Shown here piece by piece: positions 45,401-56,386 of a stretch of DNA of 64,000 bases. The position numbers were made by a program, and so were the translations under genes. The notes beneath the pieces are model-generated. The model did not search any database and was not told the DNA's origin. It saw only the letters and a list, made by a program, of their open reading frames with translations. Origin of the DNA: Nansenia antarctica (taxonomy: Eukaryota > Chordata > Actinopteri > Argentiniformes > Microstomatidae); contig OZ022351.1 of the NCBI GenBank assembly GCA_963989245.1, positions 28,811,726-28,875,725 of the forward strand. Reading direction: 5' to 3'. Position 1 is the stretch's first letter, and every line of letters starts with the position of its first letter.

Positions 45401-48400
45401 GGTTGGACTGTAGTTGGAACACCAGTTGTAGTGGGTTGGACTGTAGTTGATACACTAGTTGTAGTTGGTTGGACTGTAGTTGATAAACCAGTTGTAGTGG
45501 GTTGGACTGTAGTTGAAACACCAGTTGTATTGGGTTGGACTGTAGTTGATACACCAGTTGTAGTGGGTTGGACTGTAGTTGATATACCAGTTGTAGTGGG
45601 TTGGACTGTAGTTGATATACCAGTTGTAGTGGGTTGGACTGTAGTTGGAACACCAGTTGTCGTGGGTTGGACTGTAGTTGATACACCAGTTGTAGTGGTT
45701 TGGACTGTAGTTGATACACTAGTTGTAGTTGGTTGGACTGTAGTTGATAAACCAGTTGTAGTGGGTTGGACTGTTGTTGATACACCAGTTGTAGTGGGTT
45801 GGACTGTAGTTGATACACCAGTTGTAGTGGGTTGGACTGTAGTTGATACACCAGTTGTAGTGGGTTGGACTGTAGTTGATAAACCAGTTGTAGTGGTTTG
45901 GACTGTAGTTGATACACTAGTTGTAGTTGGTTGGACTGTAGTTGATAAACCAGTTGTAGTGGGTTGGACTGTAGTTGAAACACCAGTTGTATTGGGTTGG
46001 ACTGTAGTTGATACACCAGTTGTAGTGGGTTGGACTGTAGTTGATATACCAGTTGTAGTGGGTTGGACTGTAGTTGATATACCAGTTGTAGTGGGTTGGA
46101 CTGTAGTTGGAACACCAGTTGTCGTGGGTTGGACTGTAGTTGATACAACAGTTGTATTGGGTTGGACTGTAGTTGGAACACCAGTTGTAGTGGGTTGGAC
46201 TGTAGTTGATAAACCAGTTGTAGTGGGTCGGACTGTAGTTGATAAACCAGTTGTAGTGGGTTGGACTGTAGTTGGAACACCAGTTGTAGTGGGTTGGACT
46301 GTAGTTGGAACACCAGTTGTAGTGGGTTGGACTGTAGTTGATACACCAGTTGTAGTGGGTTGGACTGTAGTTGGAACACCAGTTGTAGTGGGTTGGACTG
46401 TAGTTGATGCACCAGTTGTAGTTGGTTGGACTGTAGTTGGAACACCAGTTGTAGTGGGTTGGACTGTAGTTGATGAACCAGTTGTAGTGGGTTGGACTGT
46501 AGTTGATACTCCAGTTGTAGTGGGTTGGACTGTAGTTGATAAAACAGTTGTAGTGGGTTGGACTGTAGTTGATAAACTAGTTGTTGTGGGTTGGACTGTA
46601 GTTGGAACACCAGTTGTAGTGGGTTGGACTGTAGTTGATACAACAGTTGTAGTGGGTTGGACTGTAGTTGATACAACAGTTGTAGTGGGTTGGACTGTAA
46701 TTGGAACACCAGTTGTAGTGGGTTGGACTGTAGTTGATGTGCCAGTTGTAGTGGGTCGGAATGTAGTTGATGTGCCAGTTGTAGTAGGTTGGACTGTAGT
46801 TGATAAACCAGTTGTAGTGGGTTGGACTGTAGTTGATACAACAGTTGTAGTGGGTTGGACTGTAGTTGATACACCAGTTGTAGTGGGTTGGACTGTAGTT
46901 GGAACACCAGTTGTAGTGGGTTGGACTGTAATTGGAACACCAGTTGTAGTGGGTTGGACTGTAGTTGATACACCAGTTGTAGTGGGTCGGACTGTAGTTG
47001 GAACACCAGTTGTAGTGGGTTGGACTGTAGTTGATACACCAGTTGTAGTGGGTTGGACTGTAGTTGATACACCAGTTGTAGTGGGTCGGACTGTAGTTGA
47101 TGTGCCAGTTGTAGTGGGTCGGAATGTAGTTGATGTGCCAGTTGTAGTAGGTTGGACTGTAGTTAGAACACCAGTTGTAGTGGGTTGGACTGTAGTTGGA
47201 ACACGAGTTGTAGTGGGTTGGACTGTGGTTGATACACCAGTTGTAGTGGGTTGGACTGTAGCTGATATACCAGTTGTCGTGGGATGGAGAGAGGAAACAA
47301 AAACAGTTCCTGTTGAGTTGATAATGCTAGTGAACACAGCAAATACTTTGATGTATTGATTGTTTGCAAATAATAACGAACAAAACTTTCACTTACCCGT
47401 GCCATCGACTGTAACTGAGGTTGGGTCAATGTTGAAAGCTGTTATGTTTTGTACTGCATTTATTAAAACAGTGCCAACCGCAGTGCCATCGGGGACAGAG
47501 GAGGACATGAATGCTACATTCATTGTATTGATAATTGATCCACTTCTGTGAAGGAGAAAAAAGCATCTTGTCATGTAAGATGGATAGACACACAGACATT
47601 TTAGGATACAAATCTATTGAGTACAAACCAATCACCTGAATTGTGTCACAGTCAAACTGTTGAATGAGGTGAACATTGCTTTATAGAAGGGTTCGAGCTG
47701 CAAGGCAGGAAGAAAATAGGTCAGGTTTAGACAAATATCCTATTATTACTGTAATTCAAATCTATCAGTTCTGTTGTGCTCTCCCTTCTCATCTGAACTT
47801 TCATATCTTCATGTTCTTTTGTTTCATTTTGGGCTCTCACATTTGTTCTGATCAGCGATGCTCGAGTCTGGAAGGCTGAAGAGGCTGAGTTTGATAGGTC
47901 AGTAGTAAATGTCTCCCCAGTGGATGTGAACGTCACCGATACATCAGTTAGTGGAGTGGGAGTGGGAGTGGGAGTGGGAGTGGGAGTGGGAGTGGGAGTG
48001 GGAGTGGGAGTAGGAGTGGGAGTAGGAGTGGGAGTGACAGTTATAGTGAGTTGGACTGTAGCTGATATAACAGTTGTAGTGGGTTGGACTGTAGTTGATG
48101 TACCAGTTGTAGTGGGTTGGACTGTAGTTGATACACCATTTGTAGTTGGTTGGACTGTACTTGATCCAAACGTTGTAATTGGTTGGACTGTAGTTGATAA
48201 ACCAGTTGTAGTGGGTTGGACTGTAGTTGATAAACCAGTTGTAGTGGGTTGGACTGTAGTTGGAACACCAGTTGTAGTGGGTTGGACTGTAGTTGATCCA
48301 ACAGTTGTAATTGGTTGGAATGTAGTTGATAAACCAGTTATAGTGGGTTGGACTGTAGTTGATGTAGCAGTTGTAGTGGGTTGGACTGTAGTTGATGTAG

Positions 48401-51400
48401 CAGTTGTAGTGGGTTGGACTGTAGTTGATACACCAGTTGTAGTGGGTTGGACTGTAGTTGAAGTACCAGTTGTAGTGGGTTGGACTGTAGTTGGAACACC
48501 AGTTGTAGTGGGTTGGACTGTAGTTGATGTACCAGTTGTAGTGGGTTGGACTGTAGTTGGAACACCAGTTGTAGTGGGTTGGACTGTAGTTGATACACCA
48601 GTTGTAGTGGGTTGGACTGTAGTTGAGGAAACAGTTGTAGTGGGTTGGATTGTAGTTGAGGAAACAGTTGTAGTGGGTTGGACTGTAGTTGATGTACCAG
48701 TTGTAGTGGGTTGGACTGTAGTTGGAACACCAGTTGTAGTGGGTTGGACTGTAGTTGGAACACCAGTTGTAGTGGGTTGGACTGTAGTTGGAACACCAGT
48801 TGTAGTGGGTTGGACTGTAGTTGCTAAACCAGTTGTAGTGGGTTGGACTGTAGTTGATACAACAGTTGTAGTGGGTTGGACTGTAGTTGATACAACAGTT
48901 GTAGTGGGTTGGACTGTAGTTGATAACACAGTTGTAGTGGGTTGGACTGTAGTTGATGAACCAGTTGTCGTTGGTTGGACTGTAGTTGGAACACCAGTTG
49001 TAGTGGGTTGGACTGTAGTTGATGTAGCAGTTGTAGTGGGTTGGACTGTAGTTAATGAAACAGTTGTAGTGGGTTGGACTGTAGTTGGAACACCAGTTGT
49101 AGTGGGTTGGACTGTAGTTGATACACCAGTTGTAGTGGGTTGGACTGTAGTTGATACAACAGTTGTAGTGGGTTGGACTGTAGTTGATACACCAGTTGTA
49201 GTGGGTTGGACTGTAGTTGATAAATCAGTTGTAGTGGGTTGGACTGTAGTTGATACACCAGTTGTAGTGGGTTGGACTGTAGTTGGAACACCAGTTGTAG
49301 TGGGTTGGACTGTAGTTGGAACACCAGTTGTAGTGGGTTGGACTGTAGTTGATACACCAGTTGTAGTTGGTTGGACTGTAGTTGATAAACTAGTTGTTGT
49401 GGGTTGGACTGTAGTTGGAACACCAGTTGTAGTGGGTTGGACTGTAGTTGATACAACAGTTGTAGTGGGTTGGACTGTAGTTGGAACACCAGTTGTAGTG
49501 GGTTGGACTGTAGTTGATACACCAGTTGTAGTGGGTCGGACTGTAGTTGATGTGCCAGTTGTAGTGGGTCGGAATGTAGTTGATGTGCCAGTTGTAGTAG
49601 GTTGGACTGTAGTTGATAAACCAGTTGTAGTGGGTTGGACTGTAGTTGATGTACCAGTTGTAGTGGGTTGGACTGTAGTTGATAAACCAGTTGTAATGGG
49701 TTGGACTGTAGTTGGAACACCAGTTGTAGTGGGTTGGACTGTAGTTGATATATCAGTTGTTGTGGGTGGGACTGTAGTTGGAACACCAGTTGTAGTGGGT
49801 CGGACTGTAGTTGATGTGCCAGTTGTAGTGGGTCGGAATGTAGTTGATGTGCCAGTTGTAGTAGGTTGGACTGTAGTTAGAACACCAGTTGTAGTGGGTT
49901 GGACTGTAGTTAGAACACCAGTTGTAGTGGGTTGGACTGTAGTTGATGTACCAGTTGTAGTGGGTTGGACTGTAGTTGATGTACCAGTTGTAGTGGGTTG
50001 GACTGTAGTTGGAACACCAGTTGTAGTTGGTTGGACTGTAGTTGATGTACCAGTTGTAGTGGGTTGGACTGTAGTTGATAAAACAGTTGCAGTGGGTTGG
50101 ACTGTAGTTGATGTAGCAGTTGTAGTGGGTTGGACTGTAGTTAATACACCAGTTGTAGTCTGTTGGACTGTAGTTGGAACACCAGTTGTAGTGGGTTGGA
50201 CTGTAGTTGATGTGCCAGTTGTAGTGGGTTGGACTGTAGTTGGAACACGAGTTGTAGTGGGTTGGACTGTAGTTGGAACACCAGTTGTAGTGGGTTGGAC
50301 TGTAGCTGATATACCAGTTGTCGTGGGATTGAGAGAGGAAACAAAAACAGTTCCTGTTGAGTTGATAATGCTAGTGAACACAGCAAATACTTTGATGTAT
50401 TGATTGTTTGCAAATAATAACGAACACAACTTTCACTTACCCGTGCCATCGACTGTAACTGAGGTTGGGTCAATGTTGAAAGCTGTTATGTTTTGTACTG
50501 CATTTATTAAAACAGTGCCAACCGCAGTGCCATCGGGGACAGAGGAGGACATGAATGCTACATTCATTGTATTGATAATTGATCCACTTCTGTGAAGGAG
50601 AAAAAAGCATCTTGTCATGTAAGATGGATAGACACACAGACATTTTAGGATACAAATCTATTGAGTACAAACCAATCACCTGAATTGTGTCACAGTCAAA
50701 CTGTTGAATGAGGTGAACATTGCTTTATAGAAGGGTTCGAGCTGCAAGGCAGGAAGGAAATAGGTCAGGTTTAGACAAACATCCTATTATTACTGTAATT
50801 CAAATCTATCAGTTCTGTTGTGCTCTCCCTTCTCATCTGAACTTTCAAATCTTTATGTTCTTTCGTTTCATTTTGGGCTCTCACATTTGTTCTGATCAGC
50901 GATGCTCGAGTCTGGAAGGCTGAAGAGGCTGAGTTTGATAGGTCAGTAGTAAATGTCTCCCCAGTGGATGTGAACGTCACCGATACATCAGTTAGTGGAG
51001 TGGGAGTGGGAGTGGGAGTGGGAGTGGGAGTGGGAGTGGGAGTGGGAGTAGGAGTGACAGTTATAGTGAGTTGGACTGTAGCTGATATAACAGTTGTAGT
51101 GGGTTGGACTGTAGTTGATACAACAGTTGTAGTGGGTTGGACTGTAGTTGATGTACCAGTTGTAGTGGGTTGGACTGTAGTTGATCCAAATGTTGTAATT
51201 GGTTGGACTGTAGTTGATAAACCAGTTGTAGTGGGTTTGACTGTAGTTGGAACACCAGTTGTCGGTGGTTGGACTGTAGTTGATACAACAGTTGTAGTGG
51301 GTTGGACTGTAGTTGATACAACAGTTGTAGTGGGTTGGACTGTAGTTGATAAACTAGTTGTTGTGGGTTGGACTGTAGTTGATACAACAGTTGTAGTGGG

Positions 51401-54400
51401 TTGGACTGTAGTTGGAACACCAGTTGTAGTGGGTTGGACTGTAGTTGATAAACCAGTTGTAGTGGGTTGGACTGTAGTTGGAACACCAGTTGTAGTGGGT
51501 TGGACTGTAGTTGATAAACCAGTTGTAGTGGGTTGGACTGTAGTTGATACAACAGTTGTAGTGGGTTGGACTGTAGTTGGAACACCAGTTATAGTGGGTT
51601 GGACTGTAGTTGATACAACAGTTGTAGTGGGTTGGACTGTAGTTGATGTAGCAGTTGTAGTGGGTTGGACTGTAGTTGATACACCAGTTGTAGTGGGTTG
51701 GACTGTAGTTGATACAACAGTTGTAGTGGGTTGGACTGTAGTTGATACACCAGTTGTAGTGGGTTGGACTGTAGTTGATACACCAGTTGTAGTGGGTTGG
51801 ACTGTAGTTGATACACCAGTTGTAGTGGGTTGGACTGTAGTTGGAACACCAGTTGTAGTGGGTTGGACTGTAGTTGATACTCCAGTTGTAGTCTGTTGGA
51901 CTGTAGTTGATACACCAGTTGTAGTGGGTTGGACTGTAGTGGGTTGGACTGTAGTTGATACACCAGTTGTAGTGGGTTGGACTGTAGTTGGAACACCAGT
52001 TGTAGTGGGTTGGACTGTAGTTGATGTGCCAGTTGTAGTGGGTTGGACTGTAGTTGATACAACAGTTGTAGTGGGTTGGACTGTAGTTAGAACACCAGTT
52101 GTAGTGGGTTGGACTGTAGTTAGAACACCAGTTGTAGTGGGTTGGACTGTAGTTAGAACACCAGTTGTAGTGGGTTGGACTGTAGTTAGAACACCAGTTG
52201 TAGTGGGTTGGACTGTAGTTGGAACACCAGTTGTAGTGGGTTGGACTGTAGTTGATGTACCAGTTGTAGTGGGTTGGACTGTAGTTGATAAAACAGTTGC
52301 AGTGGGTTGGACTGTAGTTGATGTAGCAGTTGTAGTGGGTTGGACTGTAGTTAATACACCAGTTGTAGTCTGTTGGACTGTAGTTGGAACACCAGTTGTA
52401 GTTGGTTGGACTGTAGTTGATACACCAGTTGTAGCGGGTTGGACTGTAGCTGATATACCAGTTGTCGTGGGATTGAGAGAGGAAACAAAAACAGTTCCTG
52501 TTGAGTTGATAATGCTAGTGAACACAATATTTTGATGTATTGATTGTTTGCAAATAATAACGAACAAAACTTTCACTTACCCGTGCCATCGACTGTAACT
52601 GAGGTTGGGTCAATGTTGAAAGCTGTTATGTTTTGTACTGCATTTATTAAAACAGTGCCAACCGCAGTGCCATCGGGGACAGAGGAGGACATGAATGCTA
52701 CATTCATTGTATTGATAATTGATCCACTTCTGTGAAGGAGAAAAAAGCATCTTGTCATGTAAGATGGATAGACACACAGACATTTTAGGATACAAATCTA
52801 TTGAGTACAAACCAATCACCTGAATTGTGTCACAGTCAAACTGTCGAATGAGGTGAACATTGCTTTATAGAAGGGTTCGAGCTGCAAGGCAGGAAGAAAA
52901 TAGGTCAGGTTTAGACAAATATCCTATTATTACTGTAATTCAAATCTATCAGTTCTGGTGTGCTCTCCCTTCTCATCTGAACTTTCAAATCTTTATGTTC
53001 TTTTGTTTCATTTTGGGCTCTCACATTTGTTCTGATCAGCGATGCTCGAGTCTGGAAGGCTGAAGAGGCTGAGTTTGATAGGTCAGTAGTAAATGTCTCC
53101 CCAGTGGATGTGAACGTCACCGATACATCAGTTAGTGGAGTGGGAGTGGGAGTAGGAGTGGGAGTAGGAGTGGGAGTGGGAGTAGGAGTGGGAGTGACAG
53201 TTATAGTGAGTTGGACTGTAGCTGATATAACAGTTGTAGTGGGTTGGACTGTAGTTGATACAACAGTTGTAGTGGGTTGGACTGTAGTTGATACACCATT
53301 TGTTGTGGGTTGGACTGTAGTTGATACAACAGTTGTAGTTGGTTGGACTGTAGTTGATCCAAACGTTGTAATTGGTTGGACTGTAGTTGATAAACCAGTT
53401 GTTGTGGATTTGACTGTAGTTGGAACACCAGTTGTCGGTGGTTGGACTGTAGTTGATACAACAGTTGTAGTGGGTTGGACTGTAGTTGGAACACCAGTTG
53501 TAGTGGGTTGGACTGTAGTTGATCCAACAGTTGTAATTGGTTGGACTGTAGTTGATAAACCAGTTGTAGTGGGTTGGACTGTAGTTGATACACCAGTTGT
53601 AGTGGGTTGGACTGTAGTTGACACACCAGTTGTAGTGGGTTGGACTGTAGTTGATATACCAGTTGTAGTGGGTTGGACTGTAGTTGATACACCAGTTGTA
53701 GTGGGTTGGACTGTAGTTGACACACCAGTTGTAGTGGGTTGGACTGTAGTTGACACACCAGTTGTAGTGGGTTGGACTGTAGTTGACACACCAGTTGTAG
53801 TGGGTTGGACTGTAGTTGACACACCAGTTGTAGTGGGTTGGACTGTAGTTGATACACCAGTTGTAGTGGGTTGGACTGTAGTTGATGTAGCAGTTGTAGT
53901 GGGTCGGACTGTAGTTGATACAACAGTTGTAGTGGGTTGGACTGTAGTTGATGTACAAGTTGTAGTAGGTTGGACTGTAGTTGATACAACAGTTGTAGTG
54001 GGTTGGACTGTAGTTGATGCAACAGTTGTAGTGGGTTGGACTGTAGTTGATGCAACAGTTGTAGTGGGTTGGACTGTAGTTGATGCAACAGTTGTAGTGG
54101 GTTGGACTGTAGTTGATACACCAGTTGTAGTGGGTTGGACTGTAGTTGATACACCAGTTGTAGTGGGTTGGACTGTAGTTGATACACCAGTTGTAGTGGG
54201 TTCGACTGTAGTTGATGTACCAGTTGTAGTGGGTTGGACTGTAGTTGATACAACAGTTGTAGTGGGTTGGACTGTAGTTGATACAACAGTTGTAGTGGGT
54301 TGGACTGTAGTTGATACAACAGTCGTAGTGGGTTGGACTGTAGTTGATACACCAGTTGTAGTGGGTTGGACTGTAGTTGATACAACAGTCGTAGTGGGTT

Positions 54401-55767
54401 GGACTGTAGTTGATACACCAGTTGTAGTGGGTTGGACTGTAGTTGATACAACAGTCGTAGTGGGTTGGACTGTAGTTGATACACCAGTTGTAGTGGGTTG
54501 GACTGTAGTTGGAACACCAGTTGTAGTGGGTTGGACTGTAGTTGATGTACCAGTTGTAGTGGGTTGGACTGTAGTTGATACACCAGTTGTAGTGGGTTGG
54601 ACTGTAGTTGATACACCAGTTGTAGTGGGTTGGACTGTAGTTGGAACACTAGTTGTAGTGGGTTGGACTGTAGTTGATACACCAGTTGTCGTGGGTTGGA
54701 CTGTAGTTGATACACCAGTTGTAGTGGGTTGGACTGTAGTTGATACACCAGTTGTCGTGGGTTGGACTATAGTTGATACACCAGTTGTAGTGGGTTGGAC
54801 TGTAGTTGATGTACCAGTTGTAGTGGGTTGGACTGTAGTTGATACACCAGTTGTAGTGGGTTGGACTGTAGTTGGAACACTAGTTGTAGTGGGTTGGACT
54901 GTAGTTGATACACCAGTTGTCGTGGGTTGGACTGTAGTTGATACACCAGTTGTAGTGGGTTGGACTGTAGTTGATACACCAGTTGTCGTGGGTTGGACTA
55001 TAGTTGATACACCAGTTGTCGTGGGTTGGACTGTAGTTGATACACCAGTTGTAGTGGGTTGGACTGTAGTTGATACACCAGTCGTAGTGGGTTGGACTAT
55101 AGTTGATAAACCAGTTGTAGTGGGTTGGACTGTAGTTGATGTACCAGTTGTAGTAGTAGGAGGAGCAGGTGTTGTTGTTGTTGTTGTGGTGGTGGTGATC
55201 GGAGTGGTAGTTAAACCTGGAATTTAAAAAATCGAATTAATCTCTTTTACAGATGCTTTGCTGGAAATTGTGCCAAGTCGTTAACCGGCCAAATGTTCTG
55301 ACTGTGGGAAATCAATGACTCACTCGCGAGTCAAGCCAAAATATTGCAATACAATGTCTAGCCAGTATGTCATAGATTTGTTAATTGAATTTGTCATTGA
55401 AATGTATTTACATTTTTCTGAATAAAACTCTGAACATTTGGTTGCCGACCTGTTCCCCCTGACTCGTACAGGTCAGTCAGGGTACTACTACCCTGATCAC
55501 GCAAGAGTTACGGCTTGGGGGACGAGACTCTAGACTGTTGTAGGACAGATCTTTATGTATGTGGTGTGCTGTATTGGAATATCGGAGCACAACACACACA
55601 ATACGATCAAAACTGTTCAATCCATGATTTTCTATCTGGACAGGTGTAGTTGACCCTCCAGTGTCAGGTGTAGTGGTTTGTTTGGTAATGTCAATTTAAA
55701 AAAACACACCAGGGATTCACTTACCCACAAGAAGGAGAAGTGTTGATATCACTCGCCATGAACTCAT
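30323..55767 (-). CDS. Giant mucin-like SEA-domain surface glycoprotein (gene B), complete
   Basis: Exons in transcript order: 55767-55725; 55216-53025, 52881-52820, 52729-52581; 52443-50885, 50741-50680, 50589-50441; 50299-47841, 47697-47636, 47545-47397; 47255-39037, 38893-38832, 38741-38593; 38451-34126, 33759-33545, 33401-33340, 33249-33101; 32979-32854 (donor broken); 32486-32053, 31888-31824, 31544-31363; 31232-30988, 30842-30781, 30691-30543; 30426-30323. Total 21,435 nt with the mini exon, or 21,309 nt (7,102 residues) without it; both are multiples of three. It encodes a signal peptide, five repeat-SEA-1 modules, one SEA-2, a last SEA-1 and a hydrophobic anchor. Expected to be a secreted-pathway, heavily O-glycosylated surface mucin. 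Every junction agrees in phase, which strongly supports the model. The acceptors of the repeat exons in modules 2-5 are the least certain part. Confidence 0.82.
30543..31232 (-). CDS. SEA-1 domain module, membrane-proximal (gene B)
   Basis: Exons 31232-30988, 30842-30781 and 30691-30543. The linker is nine to ten codons longer than in the repeat-linked modules. The G-S-I-I-N cleavage-type turn is intact. Confidence 0.75.
31363..32486 (-). CDS. SEA-2 domain module (gene B)
   Basis: Exons 32486-32053, 31888-31824 and 31544-31363. The first exon is 270 bp longer than in gene A because of an expanded Thr/Pro codon tract. The SEA core (starting FDTIYRTRYGLLF in exon 2) and the non-cleavable turn P-V-S are conserved. 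Confidence 0.7.
32162..32480 (-). repeat. ACA/ACC/CCA triplet expansion in the SEA-2 linker
   Basis: An imperfect trinucleotide tract coding on the minus strand for Thr with interspersed Pro (about 105 codons), versus about 20 codons in gene A 8525-8580. The poly-Gln and poly-Asn frames of this tract are shadows, since only the Thr/Pro frame joins the SEA exons. Confidence 0.8.
32575..32835. mobile_element. Palindromic MITE-like element, full length
   Basis: Orthologous position to 8175-8437 of gene A. The arms are GTGACAGCAGCTGGTGAAA and TTTTCACCAGCTGCAGTCAC. Confidence 0.75.
32854..32979 (-). CDS. Mini repeat exon with a destroyed splice donor (gene B)
   Basis: 126 bp, four repeat units (one more than gene A). 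After CACTG the intron should start GTGGGT but reads CTGGGT, because the plus strand has G at 32853 where the family has C. The exon is probably skipped, which is frame-neutral. If it were read through, the frame would end at a TGA 33 bases on. Confidence 0.6.
33101..33759 (-). CDS. SEA-1 domain of module 5 (gene B)
   Basis: Exons 33759-33545, 33401-33340 and 33249-33101. The separate, 215-bp first exon has the same length as gene A 7282-7496, so it is the positional ortholog of that module. Confidence 0.75.
33878..34107. mobile_element. Palindromic MITE-like element, truncated
   Basis: It carries the same truncation and junction (CCGGGAACAAGTTGG beside GGCCTATGGATATG) as gene A 6934-7163, inverted. 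The truncation therefore predates the duplication of the two genes. Confidence 0.75.
34126..38451 (-). repeat. 33-bp repeat mucin exon of module 5 (gene B)
   Basis: 4,326 bp, about 131 units of T-T-V-Q-P-T-T-T-x-x-S/P, ending at the CACTG|GTGGGT donor. The original ATATACAG acceptor is gone. The first in-phase acceptor is CTACAG|TCC within the repeat at 38451/38452. Confidence 0.8.
38593..38893 (-). CDS. SEA-1 second and third exons, module 4 (gene B)
   Basis: Exons 38893-38832 and 38741-38593, completing the SEA domain started at the 3' end of the exon 47255-39037. G-S-I-I-N is intact. Confidence 0.75.
39037..47255 (-). repeat. 8.2-kb repeat exon fused to SEA-1, module 4 (gene B)
   Basis: The largest exon of the window: 8,219 bp, about 240 mucin units. 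It is followed without an intron by a Thr-Pro dipeptide run (39150-39270; ACTCCC/ACTCCT codons) and the first SEA-1 segment. The intron and linker present in module 5 have been lost. Open throughout. Confidence 0.8.
47397..47697 (-). CDS. SEA-1 second and third exons, module 3 (gene B)
   Basis: Exons 47697-47636 and 47545-47397. Very similar in both exon and intron sequence to modules 1 and 2, indicating recent duplication or conversion. Confidence 0.75.
47841..50299 (-). repeat. Repeat exon fused to SEA-1, module 3 (gene B)
   Basis: 2,459 bp: about 66 mucin units, a Thr-Pro run (47952-48037), then the SEA-1 start. Phase 1 at entry, phase 0 at exit. Confidence 0.8.
50441..50741 (-). CDS. SEA-1 second and third exons, module 2 (gene B)
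   Basis: Exons 50741-50680 and 50589-50441; cleavage-type turn intact. Confidence 0.75.
50885..52443 (-). repeat. Repeat exon fused to SEA-1, module 2 (gene B)
   Basis: 1,559 bp: about 40 mucin units, a Thr-Pro run (50997-51056), then the SEA-1 start. Includes the rare truncated unit V-Q-P-T-T-V-Q-P near 51940. Confidence 0.8.
52581..52881 (-). CDS. SEA-1 second and third exons, module 1 (gene B)
   Basis: Exons 52881-52820 and 52729-52581; cleavage-type turn intact. Confidence 0.75.
53025..55216 (-). repeat. Repeat exon fused to SEA-1, module 1 (gene B)
   Basis: 2,192 bp. It starts after a CCAG acceptor with a Thr/Pro stretch (LTTTPIT..., TTTPAPP) that is homologous to the SEA-2 linker start at 8525. 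About 58 mucin units follow, then a short Thr-Pro run (53139-53196) and the SEA-1 start. No ATG or stop in the mucin frame. Confidence 0.75.
55262..55462. mobile_element. Degenerate copy of the palindromic element
   Basis: Shares CCAAATGTTC, CAAGCCAAAATATTGCAATAC, then CTGAACATTTGG and TTGCCGACCTGTTCCCC with the better copies. Lies in intron 1 of gene B. Confidence 0.55.
55725..55767 (-). CDS. Signal-peptide start exon of gene B
   Basis: ATG then SSWRVISTLLLLV and a phase-1 GTAAGTG donor. This is a short basic/hydrophobic N-terminus typical of a signal peptide, and its phase fits the next exon exactly. It is the only candidate start for gene B. The promoter lies beyond 55767 with no clear TATA box. 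Confidence 0.75.
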
Positions 55768-55959
55768 CTTGAATGTTCTTTCAAATGTACCATCTACAAA
55801 ACCAAACACAGGGAAATGGCAGGCAGACACATTTAAATCATTCCATATTTTCCACTTCCAGCCAAAGGGCACAATCATGAGAAGCACAGCTGCAACAGAG
55901 TTAAGTCTACAGCTAGGCTAATTCTCGTGTTGGTATAGATTCATCTAGGACAATAATAG

Positions 55960-56248
55960 TAAGTAAGTAAGTATCCTTGAGAACCGATGGTTCTTGAGCC
56001 TAATGGCCCATAGGGCAGGACGGGGCATCTCCTGTTTCCGTAATGTGAGGCGGCTTGATGTACAAGTACATCCCCTATGACACTGGGATGTGGCAGGGTC
56101 TTACCCCCAACCCTTAATGCTGAGTGCCAAGCAGGGAGGCATCGGGTACCATTTTTATAGTCTTTGGGATGACTCGGCCGGGGATCAAACTTACGACCTC
56201 CCAGTCCCAGGGAGGACACTCTAACCGCAAGGCCACTGAGCCTATTGT
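55960..56248 (-). mobile_element. tRNA-derived SINE
   Basis: The minus strand has a tRNA-like head (GCTCAGTGGCCTTGCGGTTA, B-box GTTTGATCC) and an ACTT-type tail at 55960-55971. It is flanked by an exact 11-bp duplication GACAATAATAG (55949-55959 and 56249-56259). Confidence 0.85.
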
Positions 56249-56386
56249 GACAATAATAGGCTAAGATATTTGAAATGTCAAGGCTGCCTGGAAACCTTTT
56301 CCAATAATCATAGTTATGTACGTTTGACAAATTATTGCTGGTATTATTTATGTATATATTTGACTTATTTTCTATTTATTTATATA

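Noticed and set aside
55941..56330. 129-codon protein on the minus strand
   Set aside because: It translates the tRNA-derived SINE and its flank.
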